DNA from: Sphingobacterium multivorum
GTDB lineage: Bacteria > Bacteroidota > Bacteroidia > Sphingobacteriales > Sphingobacteriaceae
Reading direction: 5' to 3'
DNA: 64,000 nucleotides
Assembly: GCF_039511225.1 (NCBI RefSeq)
Contig: NZ_CP154261.1
Location: 310,001 to 374,000, forward strand
The notes under the pieces were generated by a model. The model was not told where the DNA came from, searched no databases, and saw only the letters and a list, made by a program, of their open reading frames with translations. The translations under genes and the position numbers were made by a program. This document shows, piece by piece, positions 9,551 to 22,800 of this stretch. The number at the start of each line of letters is the position of its first letter. Within the stretch, counting starts at the first letter, position 1.

Positions 9551-10951
9551 ATGAAAAGGAATTTTAAAATGAGCTGGGCATTTAATGCTATTTTAGGAGC
9601 TTTTTTGCTAAGTACTGGGAGTTGTAAAGAAGAGGAATTGGTATTTCCACAGCAAGGGAACCAGGAAACTGTTGTAACTGAAACACGACCAACAGCAAAG
9701 CCAACGAATTTGACTTATGTATCGGCCTTTAATCAAAATATAGAAATACATTGGCCTACTTTATCTGATCGTGTCGTAAAAGCTCAGATCAAATATAAAG
9801 ATGGTGCTGCGGATAAAATATTGGATATTACTAAGTTTAGTGATCCAACAATCATTCATTTAAGTGAATTGAAAAGCTATAGCTTTTTGTTACAGTATTT
9901 TACGTCAGATGGTACCGGCTCTAAAGTGACACAAACCACATTAAGTCCAAGAGCATATGAGGCGGATTATAAAGTGGCGAATGTGTCAGCACAAGCTATT
10001 CCGGGCGGGGTAACATTTATCTTTCCGAATACTTCTCGGCGTGAGATCCCCGGGAAATTGTCGTATGCGGTTGAGGGAAAATCTTTTGAAGTAGACCTGA
10101 AGGGCAATATGCAAGATACGGTGACGATTTCGAATCTAACCGATGAAACAAAAAAGATAGATTTTTCCTTGAAATTTCAGGATGACCAATGGAAGAGAAC
10201 GGCAACCGGAAAATCCCAAATGGCTCCTGGTTTGTTAACTTATAAGTTGATCCGGCCAACAGTTGTACCCTATATCGACGGGAATAATCTTGTTTTAGCG
10301 TGGGACAATGAAACGCAGGATCCAGTTACTGTTAATGTGCAATATGAGTTAAATGGGGTAAAGAAGACCGCTACTTTAGCAGAGAGTACAGATGTGAAAG
10401 GTAAACTATCATTTGATGTTCAAGGTAAAGCAACTGCGATTGCCTATACCTTGAAAACCGAAGGATTAACCTCGCCCATCCAGCAAAAACAGGTAAATCC
10501 ATTGGGATTGGTGAATAAAGCACTTTGGTCAGCATCGGCATCTTCGGTCGAAACAGAAGAAGGCGAAAAGAACGGTAAACCGGAGAGCTTAATTGATGGT
10601 GATATTACTACTTTTTGGCACTCGACCTGGTCTGATGGAGAACCCCCATACCCCCATTGGTTTATCATCGATATGGCTAAGGTAGAGGCTTTCGGTCGTT
10701 TTGGCATGATCCGACGTTATAATAATACCAATGGGTTCAAAACATTTAATATTGAAGTTTCTTTGGATAAAGTGAATTGGAAGATGATTGGAAAAGATCT
10801 GAACTTTAACTCGGCAGACAGCCCTGCGGCTTGGCAAGATTATAGTGTGGCACCGGTCAATGCACGTTATATTCGAATTACAATGACAGCATCACGAAAT
10901 GGTACGTCTTTATCTACCCATTTAGGAGAATTTAGAGCGTATGCTTACTAA
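9551..10951 (+). CDS. Discoidin (F5/8 type C) domain lipoprotein, DUF4998-like
   Basis: A 466-residue lipoprotein (lipobox STGSC, Cys25). Residues about 45-315 are beta-rich and resemble two fibronectin-III-like modules ('PTNLTYVSAFNQNIEIHW', 'VAWDNE'-type strands), an arrangement I associate with DUF4998. Residues about 322-466 are a clear discoidin domain ('ALWSASASS', 'LIDGDITTFWHSTWS', 'FKTFNIEVSLD', 'ARYIRITM'). Discoidin domains in such loci bind galactose- or GlcNAc-type sugars. It is the last gene of the run and is followed by a strong terminator. A surface glycan-binding role is inferred. Confidence 0.78.
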   Translation: MKRNFKMSWAFNAILGAFLLSTGSCKEEELVFPQQGNQETVVTETRPTAKPTNLTYVSAFNQNIEIHWPTLSDRVVKAQIKYKDGAADKILDITKFSDPTIIHLSELKSYSFLLQYFTSDGTGSKVTQTTLSPRAYEADYKVANVSAQAIPGGVTFIFPNTSRREIPGKLSYAVEGKSFEVDLKGNMQDTVTISNLTDETKKIDFSLKFQDDQWKRTATGKSQMAPGLLTYKLIRPTVVPYIDGNNLVLAWDNETQDPVTVNVQYELNGVKKTATLAESTDVKGKLSFDVQGKATAIAYTLKTEGLTSPIQQKQVNPLGLVNKALWSASASSVETEEGEKNGKPESLIDGDITTFWHSTWSDGEPPYPHWFIIDMAKVEAFGRFGMIRRYNNTNGFKTFNIEVSLDKVNWKMIGKDLNFNSADSPAAWQDYSVAPVNARYIRITMTASRNGTSLSTHLGEFRAYAY

Positions 10952-11031
10952 GTTTAATGATCGTTTTTCGATTTAACAAAGGAAAGACAACCCGGCTTAA
11001 TCCAAATGTCCGGATAAGATGTCCGATTTTG

Positions 11032-11072
11032 AAATCCCCCAGTGAGCAAGCAGCTTTCTGGGGGATTTTTTT
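11032..11072 (+). terminator. Rho-independent terminator of the M60 operon
   Basis: The 5' arm AAATCCCCCAG (11032 onward) pairs with CTGGGGGATTT (from 11058), and a T-run follows to 11072. It lies about 80 bp after the last stop codon of the operon. Confidence 0.9.
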
Positions 11073-11252
11073 GTAACGTTCCATTGCCTGGCAAAGGGAC
11101 CAATACTAGTCCAATAAGCACTTCGATGGATCTGTCTAGGGCTTGGATAATAGCAATTATTTTTGTGATTTCTCTGGGGGTAACCCTAGTTTGCCCTAAA
11201 TGACCCATGGTTCCCCAGTAAATAAAAAAGAGTTGAGGATTGCTTATTCCTT

Positions 11253-11382
11253 AGTCTAGCTTTTGTTTATACTTAGCTTAGTATTAAGTTAGGGTTTGCT
11301 TAGCTATAACCTATACTATACCTAAACTAAACCTAACTAAACCCTAAACTAAACCTAAGTAAACAGGTATAAAAGTCTAGCT
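11253..11382. mobile_element. Possible MITE-like insertion: 112-bp hairpin-forming element flanked by a 9-bp direct repeat
   Basis: The 9-mer AGTCTAGCT occurs at 11253-11261 and again at 11374-11382. The 112 bp between them have ends that are imperfect inverted repeats: GTTTATACTTAG near the left end against CTAAGTAAAC near the right end, and further in TTAGGGTTT against AAACCCTAA. The right half also holds about five imperfect 10-12 bp tandem copies of CCTAAACTAAA (11310-11363). There is no coding capacity. Flanking direct repeats plus inverted ends fit a non-autonomous element, but a structured leader or simple repeat is possible. Confidence 0.35.
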
Positions 11383-11790
11383 GCAAAAGAAGGTATTCCG
11401 GCGTCCTGTGGTCTGCCATTTTTTCTGGCCGTCCCCGTCTATCGGCTGCGCAATTTATCCAGTGTGCATTGTACTGCGGCTTTCGTGTGCCAGTTGTTGG
11501 GGGTATTCCCGCTATCCCGTCCATTGTTATATCCTGCGTTGCTGTTTCTTTCCGCTGCGATCTTTCCGACGGCACAATTTTCCGGCCCTATCGATATCCG
11601 TCTGCCCATCTGCTGCGCCTGGGACCCCGTTCCCGGTATTGGCTGCTTATATTTGCCGCTGCAGCCGGTGCTGAAATCCCTCAGGAAACCCTTTTCGTCT
11701 CGTCCTGCGGATAGCTGTGTACTAAAATGAAAAAGAATCTCGCACCGTTACAGGCAGTTAAGGGAAAAATGAAATAAATAAGAACAAAAG
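11383..11790. other. Non-coding, pyrimidine-rich island upstream of the rRNA promoters
   Basis: The + strand from about 11400 to 11710 is rich in C and T and visibly higher in G+C than its surroundings. All three + frames, and one - frame, stay open for about 80-88 codons. None has a recognisable motif, and the overlapping openness is explained by the lack of stop-forming A-rich codons. I recognise no gene here. From 11720 to 11790 the sequence becomes A-rich, leading into the first rRNA promoter. Confidence 0.5.
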
Positions 11791-11792
11791 GC

Positions 11793-11824
11793 TTGGAAGT
11801 TTGTTAACAAACTCCCTATCTTTG
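11793..11824 (+). promoter_or_regulatory. Distal rRNA promoter, Bacteroidota type
   Basis: A TATCTTTG element (11817-11824) matches the Bacteroidota -7 consensus TAnnTTTG. A TTG at 11793-11795 lies 21 bp upstream as the -33 element. A transcript from here would have a leader of about 430 nt before 16S. Confidence 0.6.
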
Positions 11825-11978
11825 CACCACTCCGCAAGGGAGGGACGGTTGCTTCGCAGGAAGAAACCATGAAAAAAAAGAAGGGTTTAAGGGAGTTTGG
11901 CAGGATTTAAAATCCCGCCAGGTTTATTTTAAACGCGGAAATCGAAAAAAGAGAAAAGAAAAAAACTTCAGAAAGTTT

Positions 11979-12008
11979 TTGGAAGTTCAGAAAAGATTTC
12001 TACCTTTG
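11979..12008 (+). promoter_or_regulatory. Proximal rRNA promoter, Bacteroidota type
   Basis: TTG at 11979-11981, a 19-bp spacer, then TACCTTTG at 12001-12008: an almost ideal match to the primary-sigma promoter of this phylum. An A-tract-rich stretch (11940-11975) immediately upstream may act as an UP-like element. The start of transcription is expected near 12014. Confidence 0.8.
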
Positions 12009-12098
12009 CAGTCCCAACGGAAACGAAGGGGAAAACAAAACGATAAAGACGGCGCAATGCCCTCGGAATATAGCGGATACGGAAGTTGAAGCGACAAA

Positions 12099-12110
12099 GT
12101 TCTTTAAGAA
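12099..12110 (+). promoter_or_regulatory. boxA antitermination site in the 16S leader
   Basis: GTTCTTTAAGAA resembles rRNA boxA. A close relative (GTTCTTTGAC) precedes 23S at 14121-14130, as expected for Nus-factor antitermination in rrn operons. Confidence 0.55.
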
Positions 12111-12118
12111 AACACAAT

Positions 12119-12135
12119 CATGTAAGCGTGACGAG
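12119..12135 (+). other. 5' arm of the 16S processing stem (3' arm at 13809-13826)
   Basis: CATGTAAGCGTGACGAG pairs with CTCGTCACGTTACATATG downstream of 16S with one bulge, forming the long helix expected to be cut by RNase III during 16S maturation. Confidence 0.7.
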
Positions 12136-12258
12136 TAGACAGACGAAAGTCGAAAGTCATGAACAAATTCAAGTAATTCGTTCAATTCGATCCAAGATCA
12201 GAGATATAAAAAAAGAATTCTGATTATTATAAATAGTTGGAATCAAAAACTTCATTTT

Positions 12259-13787
<1,529 letters not shown>

Positions 13788-13908
13788 CTAGAGTATCGCA
13801 GATCGGTGCTCGTCACGTTACATATGATTGCAAGAAGAAAAAACATCAGAAGAAAGTGCCCGCCCCGAAAGGAGCAGGACCGAGAGAAAGAGATGAACAA
13901 GATAAGCT

Positions 13909-13982
13909 AGTCCCGTAGCTCAGTTGGTTAGAGCACTACACTGATAATGTAGGGGTCAGCAGTTCAAATCTGCTCGGGACTA
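13909..13982 (+). tRNA. tRNA-Ile (GAT)
   Basis: A 74-nt cloverleaf: acceptor AGTCCCG pairs with CGGGACT, discriminator A, anticodon arm CTACA-CTGATAA-TGTAG giving anticodon GAT, and T arm CAGCAGTTCAAATCTGCTC. CCA is not encoded. This is the standard position in the 16S-23S spacer. Confidence 0.97.
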
Positions 13983-13993
13983 CGAAAAAGTAA

Positions 13994-14067
13994 GGGGAAT
14001 TAGCTCAGCTGGCTAGAGCACCTGCCTTGCACGCAGGGGGTCAACGGTTCGAATCCGTTATTCTCCA
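13994..14067 (+). tRNA. tRNA-Ala (TGC)
   Basis: A 74-nt cloverleaf 11 bp after tRNA-Ile: acceptor GGGGAAT pairs with ATTCTCC (one G-U), discriminator A, anticodon arm CCTGC-CTTGCAC-GCAGG giving TGC. CCA is not encoded. Ile-Ala is the usual spacer pair. Confidence 0.97.
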
Positions 14068-14120
14068 CATCTCCGGGAGGGACATCGACAGATGCTCCGA
14101 AGAAACAAACCGGAAAAAGA

Positions 14121-14130
14121 GTTCTTTGAC
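14121..14130 (+). promoter_or_regulatory. boxA antitermination site before 23S
   Basis: GTTCTTTGAC, related to the site at 12099-12110, lies between tRNA-Ala and the 23S processing stem. Confidence 0.5.
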
Positions 14131-14158
14131 ATATTGAAAGAGAAAAAAAATTACAAGA

Positions 14159-14170
14159 GAAGACAACAGT
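14159..14170 (+). other. 5' arm of the 23S processing stem (3' arm at 17189-17200)
   Basis: GAAGACAACAGT is perfectly complementary to ACTGTTGTCTTC just after 23S, forming the RNase III helix that brackets 23S. Confidence 0.75.
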
Positions 14171-14298
14171 ATAGAGACAATACGTGTATGTGTCTGAAGT
14201 AAGGGAGAGACCCTCGGTGAATGCCGAACGATCCCGAACCTAGCATATGAGTATATATATCAAAAGCAGCCGCATAGTAGCAAAAGGCTATGCCGGTG

Positions 14299-17178
<2,880 letters not shown>

Positions 17179-17337
17179 AGCAGATAACACTGTTGTCTTC
17201 CTCTTTAATTTTTAGAAACAAAACAGAAACGAAACTCTTTCAATAGATATGTCATTTAGATATGAACATAGGGATTATTTCGGACCTTACAGGCTCCTGA
17301 TACTCTTATCCCTGATCTCAGATCTAAAAAAATATTT

Positions 17338-17446
17338 AGGTGCCTATATCGGCGGTGTCTACCTCTTCCCATTCCGAACAGAGCAGTCAAGCCCGCCAGA
17401 GCCGATGGTATTGCCGTAACAGGTGGGAGAGTAGGTCGGTGCCTTT
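17338..17446 (+). rRNA. rrf: 5S ribosomal RNA
   Basis: The terminal helix AGGTGCC/GGTGCCT (two G-U pairs) brackets a typical 5S core ('CACCTCTTCCC'-like loop B region, CCGAACAGAGCAGTCAAG, GGTGGGAGAGTAGGTCGG). It lies about 160 bp after 23S. The T-run at its end merges with the start of the terminator region. Ends are approximate. Confidence 0.95.
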
Positions 17447-17455
17447 TTTTACACG

Positions 17456-17490
17456 GAAGCCCTTGCTGGAAACAGTCAAGGGCTTCTTTC
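17456..17490 (+). terminator. Terminator of the rRNA operon
   Basis: A perfect 10-bp stem GAAGCCCTTG/CAAGGGCTTC with an 11-nt loop followed by T's, immediately after 5S. Confidence 0.9.
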
Positions 17491-17898
17491 GTTTAGGTAA
17501 CTCCCGTACTTCCTGTACAATGCTATTGCATATCTGCCGTACCCCCGACCGGCGCTGTCCTAGAGCCTCTACTGTCTTTAAGGGTATGGTGCAGTAGCAT
17601 AACCATGTTTAGATACTCCCCCAAGCGGCGCTACTCTTTTAGGTGTCAGCTTACAAAGCCGTTACACTCCCGCCACTGATCATCACGGCATATCCGATAC
17701 GATAATATCCCTTTTTCAGATCTTTAGGTTATATGAACTTTTCCTTTACAGTAGCCATAACATGAACTAGTCTCAGTCCACTAGTTTCAAAATGCTATTT
17801 TTTAATCCTATATTTTTTAAAAGATTTACTCAAATTGTGTTCGCATTTGGAGTATTATATAAAATTATGTTCATTTGTTTTTAATACAGAAACATACC
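17491..17898. other. Intergenic region between the rRNA operon and the ECF sigma gene
   Basis: No coding signal is seen. The first 200 bp are pyrimidine-rich on the + strand, similar in texture to 11400-11710 on the other side of the operon; from about 17750 the sequence turns AT-rich. No promoter with both elements could be assigned to the downstream sigma gene with confidence. Confidence 0.4.
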
Positions 17899-18489
17899 GT
17901 GAAAAACAACGAGGGACAAAGTGATCAAGATTTATTGTTGGCAATGAAAGATAATAGCCGACACGCTTTCGATTGCCTCTATCATCGCTATTGGAAGAGA
18001 TTACTGGATGCAGCGTATAGTAAGCTGGGAGATGCTGATGAGGCGCAGGAGCTGGTACAACAGTTATTTGTGGATCTGTATCGAAACAGGGAAAGCGTTC
18101 AAGTGCGTACGACTTTGGAAGGATATCTTCTTGCCGCCCTAAAATATAAAGTCATTGACCGTTATCGGAAAATTATGCGTCAAACGGAGAAAATGGACAC
18201 CTGGCAGTCTTTTACAAGCCAAGATGTCCCGTCTCCAGACGCCTTATTAGAAATTAAGGAAACAAACGAAAAGTTGGTTCGGATAATCAATGATTTGCCT
18301 CAAAAATGTAAGGAAGTATTCCATTTAAGCCGCTTTGAACATCAGTCTCACCAAGAGATTGCCGAGCGATTGAACATCTCCGAAAGCACTGTTAAAAAAC
18401 ACATCCATAAAGCCTTGTCTATCTTACGTAAAGAGATGAAAACAGACTTTTTATTTTGTCTGTTGGCAACGATTTTTATTTCCAAATGA
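17899..18489 (+). CDS. ECF RNA polymerase sigma factor (FecI-like)
   Basis: About 196 residues. Region 2 is 'AFDCLYHRYWKRLLDAAYSKLGDADEAQELVQQLFVDLY' and region 4 is 'LPQKCKEVFHLSRFEHQSHQEIAERLNISESTVKKHIHKAL', a clear helix-turn-helix. I chose the GTG at 17899 (product begins MKNNEGQSDQD), because ECF proteins usually begin about 10 residues before the D-x-x-LL motif; a TTG at 17875 is open in the same frame, and the first ATG, at 17945, would cut into region 2. The gene is followed by a FecR-like anti-sigma gene and a SusC/SusD pair, the standard trans-envelope signalling set in which substrate binding at SusC releases the sigma factor. Confidence 0.9.
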   Translation: MKNNEGQSDQDLLLAMKDNSRHAFDCLYHRYWKRLLDAAYSKLGDADEAQELVQQLFVDLYRNRESVQVRTTLEGYLLAALKYKVIDRYRKIMRQTEKMDTWQSFTSQDVPSPDALLEIKETNEKLVRIINDLPQKCKEVFHLSRFEHQSHQEIAERLNISESTVKKHIHKALSILRKEMKTDFLFCLLATIFISK

Positions 18490-18632
18490 ACGTGGATCTC
18501 ATCACTACATCCATCGCCTAAGCTCTTTTAGCAGTCAATTGCAGACCTTCAAAATAAAAAATTCAAAAAAAATATTTTTTGAGTAGAACCTTACCCTCTT
18601 TCGTACGACTTATCTATAAATAGGCTAACCAA

Positions 18633-19820
18633 ATGTATAACTATCAACGTTTAAAAGAGCTTTTTGAGAAGTTTCTCTCAGGGAATCTAAATGCTTTAGA
18701 GCAGCATGAACTGGACCATTGGTACGCCCAATCGGAAGATAAAACGTTTTTTGAGGAAAATCCACAATATCAACAAGGAGATATTCGTGAGAAACTGCTC
18801 GGTAATATCCACAAGGAACTGGGAATCGGTGCTGGACAGCCGAGCTTGTCAAGGATCAGAGGACGTATCATTCATTATGGGATTGCTGCGAGTTTATTGG
18901 TTTTCTTTTTAACGGGATTGGCCGTATACCATTGGTATGGAAAGATCCGGGCCGACGATCAACACCAGATCGCTGCAGAAACAGTAATGCCGGCAAGAGA
19001 CCAGGCATTGATCCGACTTGCTGATGGTCAAGTAGTCGATCTTGATCGACTGAAACCCGGAACCATATTACGTGTTGGTAATTACAATGTGATCAAAAAC
19101 CAGGACGGTCAGGTAGAATATGTGGCGGCTAACAGCAATTCGTGCCAAGCGGTCATGAATCAGGTCGAAACACCTAAAGGTGGTACAATTAACCTGAAAT
19201 TACCAGATGGTACAGAAGTTACCCTAAATGCAGGTTCCACGCTACGTTTCTCTCAGGATTTGGTCAGCCAGGAAATCCGTAAGGTAGAGTTGGTCGGAGA
19301 AGGTCTTTTCCACGTAGCTAAATTGATGGAAAATGGGCATAAAAAACGATTTATTGTCCATACGGTTGAGCAGGACGTGGAGGTATTGGGCACTATTTTC
19401 AATGTACAGGCTTATGCTGGAGAAATGCTGACCAAAACAGCGTTAGTGGAAGGTAGTGTTGTGGTAAAGTGTCAGCGGGGAGCTCGGACTGTCAAACTGA
19501 AGCCAGGATTTCAGGCTATCTGGGATAGCAATAAGAAGGCTTTCGATGTTGAACCTTTCGACAATACTACTCAACTAGACTGGATTCATGGCGATTTTGT
19601 CTTTGAGAATGAATCGCTGAAGACGGTGCTCGATAAGGTTTCGCGCTGGTACAATGTGGAGATAAAATATGAAAAGAGCTACCCTGATGTTACATTTTAT
19701 GGTAGTGTCTCCCGTAAAAATAGTCTTGCCGACGTTTTAGAACTCTTGAAAAAAACTTCAAATATCACATTTCGCGTTACGATGAACAGTCAAGGAGAGA
19801 AAATTCTGATTGTTGAATAA
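18633..19820 (+). CDS. FecR-family anti-sigma factor
   Basis: 395 residues with one transmembrane helix (about 83-102, 'IAASLLVFFLTGLAVYHW'), a cytoplasmic N-terminal sigma-binding part, and a periplasmic FecR domain ('TPKGGTINLKLPDGTEVTLNAGSTLRF', 'VEGSVVVKC'). It ends in the DUF4974-type STN-like domain ('LKTVLDKVSRWYNVEIKYE'). It should hold the ECF factor encoded at 17899 and receive the signal from the STN domain of the SusC encoded next. The gap of 143 bp from the sigma gene is larger than usual but has no terminator. Confidence 0.92.
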   Translation: MYNYQRLKELFEKFLSGNLNALEQHELDHWYAQSEDKTFFEENPQYQQGDIREKLLGNIHKELGIGAGQPSLSRIRGRIIHYGIAASLLVFFLTGLAVYHWYGKIRADDQHQIAAETVMPARDQALIRLADGQVVDLDRLKPGTILRVGNYNVIKNQDGQVEYVAANSNSCQAVMNQVETPKGGTINLKLPDGTEVTLNAGSTLRFSQDLVSQEIRKVELVGEGLFHVAKLMENGHKKRFIVHTVEQDVEVLGTIFNVQAYAGEMLTKTALVEGSVVVKCQRGARTVKLKPGFQAIWDSNKKAFDVEPFDNTTQLDWIHGDFVFENESLKTVLDKVSRWYNVEIKYEKSYPDVTFYGSVSRKNSLADVLELLKKTSNITFRVTMNSQGEKILIVE

Positions 19821-19855
19821 CTATACGTTCCTAATCTCATTATACCTAAATAACT

Positions 19856-22800
19856 ATGAAAGAACAATTACCTAATTTATGGACTGAAAGTCCATTAAGC
19901 CCACCTGTGGGGCGAATGCTCAGAAAGGGTATGCTTGCACTGTACCTTATTGTTCCCTCTTGTTTTCCCGGAGTTAGCTGGGCCAGTGGGCAGTCTATTA
20001 CATTACATCGACAAGGTAAGCTATCGCAGATCCTTGAAGAGGTTAAAAAACAGACCGGATACGACTATATCCTAACGGGGGAAATTGCTAAAAAGGCTGG
20101 ATCAGTTAACGTTGAACTGACCAAGGCAACCATAACGGAAGCGCTCAACACAATTTTTGAAGGACAGAATCTTGATTACCTCATGCAAGGAAAGTCGATT
20201 GTCGTGGTAACCAAAAAGCCAACGGCTGTGCAGCAACAAAGTGTGAGTGGGATAGTCGTCGATGCAAATGGCAAACCGCTAGCGGGCGCTACAATTCGTG
20301 TAAAAGAAAAGGCTACTATACAGACTAGTAGTGGGTCGCAGGGTGAGTTTCGTATTGCAGCAAAAAAAGGGGATATGCTGATCGTGACTAGTATAGGATA
20401 CCGCAGTATCGAACAAAAGGTCGAAGAAGGAAATGTTTTGGTCCGAATGACTGTTGCGGATAACGTTATTAATGATGTCGTCGTCGTAGGGTATGGTACC
20501 ACAAAACGTAGCGATCTAACAGGTTCTGTCGCTTCCGTAAATCCATCTGAAATTAAGAATGTACCCTTTACGAGTATTGATCAGGCTTTGTCTGGAAAAG
20601 CTGCCGGTGTACAGGTTGTACAGGCGGATGGTTCGCCCGGTGCAGTAGCACGGATTAGAATTCGTGGTGGGGCCTCACTGTTAGGTACAAACGAACCGCT
20701 GTATATTATTGATGGTATACCTGTCAATGTGCAAAATCGTTATGTATCGAGTAGCGCTGAAGTTGTTAATCCGATGGAAAGTTATTATGGCGATGATATG
20801 GGCAGTATGGTCTCTGGATCTTTCAACCGTGGTTTGAACAGTTTGGCTGGCTTGAATATCAACGATATTGAAAGTATCGATATCCTCAAAGACGCATCGG
20901 CGACTGCCATTTATGGCTCGAAAGCAGCAAATGGTGTTATTATTATTATAACAAAAAGGGGCTTGGCAGATAGTAAGCCGATCCTAGATTTTAACTATTA
21001 TACTGGTCTTACTTCTCCCTTCAAAGAGAAAATACTCAATGCAGATCAATATAAGATGATCATGAAGGAAGCTGCTCATAATCTCAATGTTGAACGCAGC
21101 AAATTAGGCCTTCCACCTAGTGCAACTCCAACAGCTATCGAAAACGATGCTAGTTTCTTTGGGAACAACAATACAGATTGGCTCGGCCTGGTTTTACAAA
21201 AGGGTGTTTTGCAAAATGCTGATCTTTCGATTCGGGGGGGAGGAATGAATACCAAATACTACACCTCTTTGGCCTATAATAAGCAAAGGGGGACAATTAT
21301 TGGTACCGATTTTAATCTTTGGCAGGTAAGATAAATTTAGATGCTACGATAGCGCCACGTTTTCGGATGAATACAAATATGGATTATAGTTACACGACAA
21401 ACCATATTACAAACGGAGCCTATACACAGGCATTGTTTGCTCCGCCAACGGAATCGCCCTATAACGCTGACGGTACGTACTCCAATTTTGGCTTACTGCA
21501 TGCCGAATATCAGGGTTACCAAAATCCCTTAGCCATGGTTTCTGGTATCAACCAGGGAAAAACGGGCATGTTTTTGGGATCGTTGGCAGCAGAATGGGAT
21601 ATTTTACCGGAATTGAAATGGCGCTCTGTCGGTTCAATCAATTACAGTACCTATAATCAATTAAATTATGTGCCAAGCTATGTGATGATGAGCGGTTTTT
21701 ATGGTGCTGGTGATTCGAATGGTGGTACAGGTAGTCAGGCCCACACCGAATCGATCAATACATTCATCGAAAATACATTGACTTGGAATAAGCAATTTGG
21801 TGAAGATCACCGTCTCAATGCGCTGATTGGAACATCTTGGGAAAATTATAAAATGAATTTTTTCTCAGCATCGGGAGCAGGTTATCCGGATGATGATTTT
21901 TTGAATAATTTAAATTCTGCTGCAATTCCGGTGTCAGTTAAAGGTAGTAGTCCTGCTCAGACCAATGCGCTTTTGTCTTTTTATCTGCGTGCTAATTATA
22001 GCTGGAAAGATCGTTACCTGTTTACATTTACTGGTCGATCGGATCGTTCGTCGAAATTTGCTCCTGCTAATCAAACGGGCTATTTCCCCTCAGGCGCTGT
22101 GGCATGGAAAATTTCTGAAGAAGAGTTCTTAAAAGATGTGAGTTGGATTGATGAGTTGAAAGTACGGGTAAGTGCAGGTAAAACGGGGACGCAAAATATT
22201 GGAAGCAACCTCTATCGGACTTTATATTCCCCTGTAAGTTACGCTGGAAAGAATGCCTTCATTCCGACGCAGCTAGGTAACGATAAAATCAAATGGGAAG
22301 CTACTACGCAAAAGGATGCTGGCCTAGATTATGCTTTTTTTAAAGGAAGACTACGTGGATCAATTGGATATTATGAAAAGGTAACAGATGGGCTATTGCT
22401 CAATATTACGACTGCACCCAGCTCAGCTTACTCCAATGTGGTGCTTAATATCGCCAAGATCCGCAATCGCGGTTTAGAGTTCGATATCCGCGGCGATCTG
22501 ATTCAAAAGAAAGACTTCAATTGGAATTTGGCGGTTAATATTTCAAAAAATAGAAATAAGGTATTAAATATCAACGGAGGACCTTTTTCCAATCCAAACA
22601 ATCGCGATGGGCTTAACCTCGGGACCAGTATAGTCAAAGAGGGAGAATCATTGGGTCTATTGTACGGCTACGTAACAGACGGATTGATCCGGACAGCGGA
22701 CGAACTGAAAGCTTATAAAGAAAGTTTTCCCTTTCTTGAATATATGGAGTATTACGTCAATGTTGGCGATATGAAATATAAACTGGATCCCAATGGAATC

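Noticed and set aside
11310..11363. CRISPR-like or telomere array
   Set aside because: Units are only 10-12 bp, contiguous with no spacers, and imperfect.
11408..11730. Small hydrophobic or Cys-rich proteins in three overlapping + frames
   Set aside because: All frames are open because of pyrimidine-rich composition; no frame shows a motif, a start signal or a coding bias.
11869..11910. 13-codon leader peptide (MKKKKGLREF...) in the rRNA leader
   Set aside because: Short, with no conserved regulatory codon run and only a weak AGGAAG upstream; such ORFs are expected by chance.
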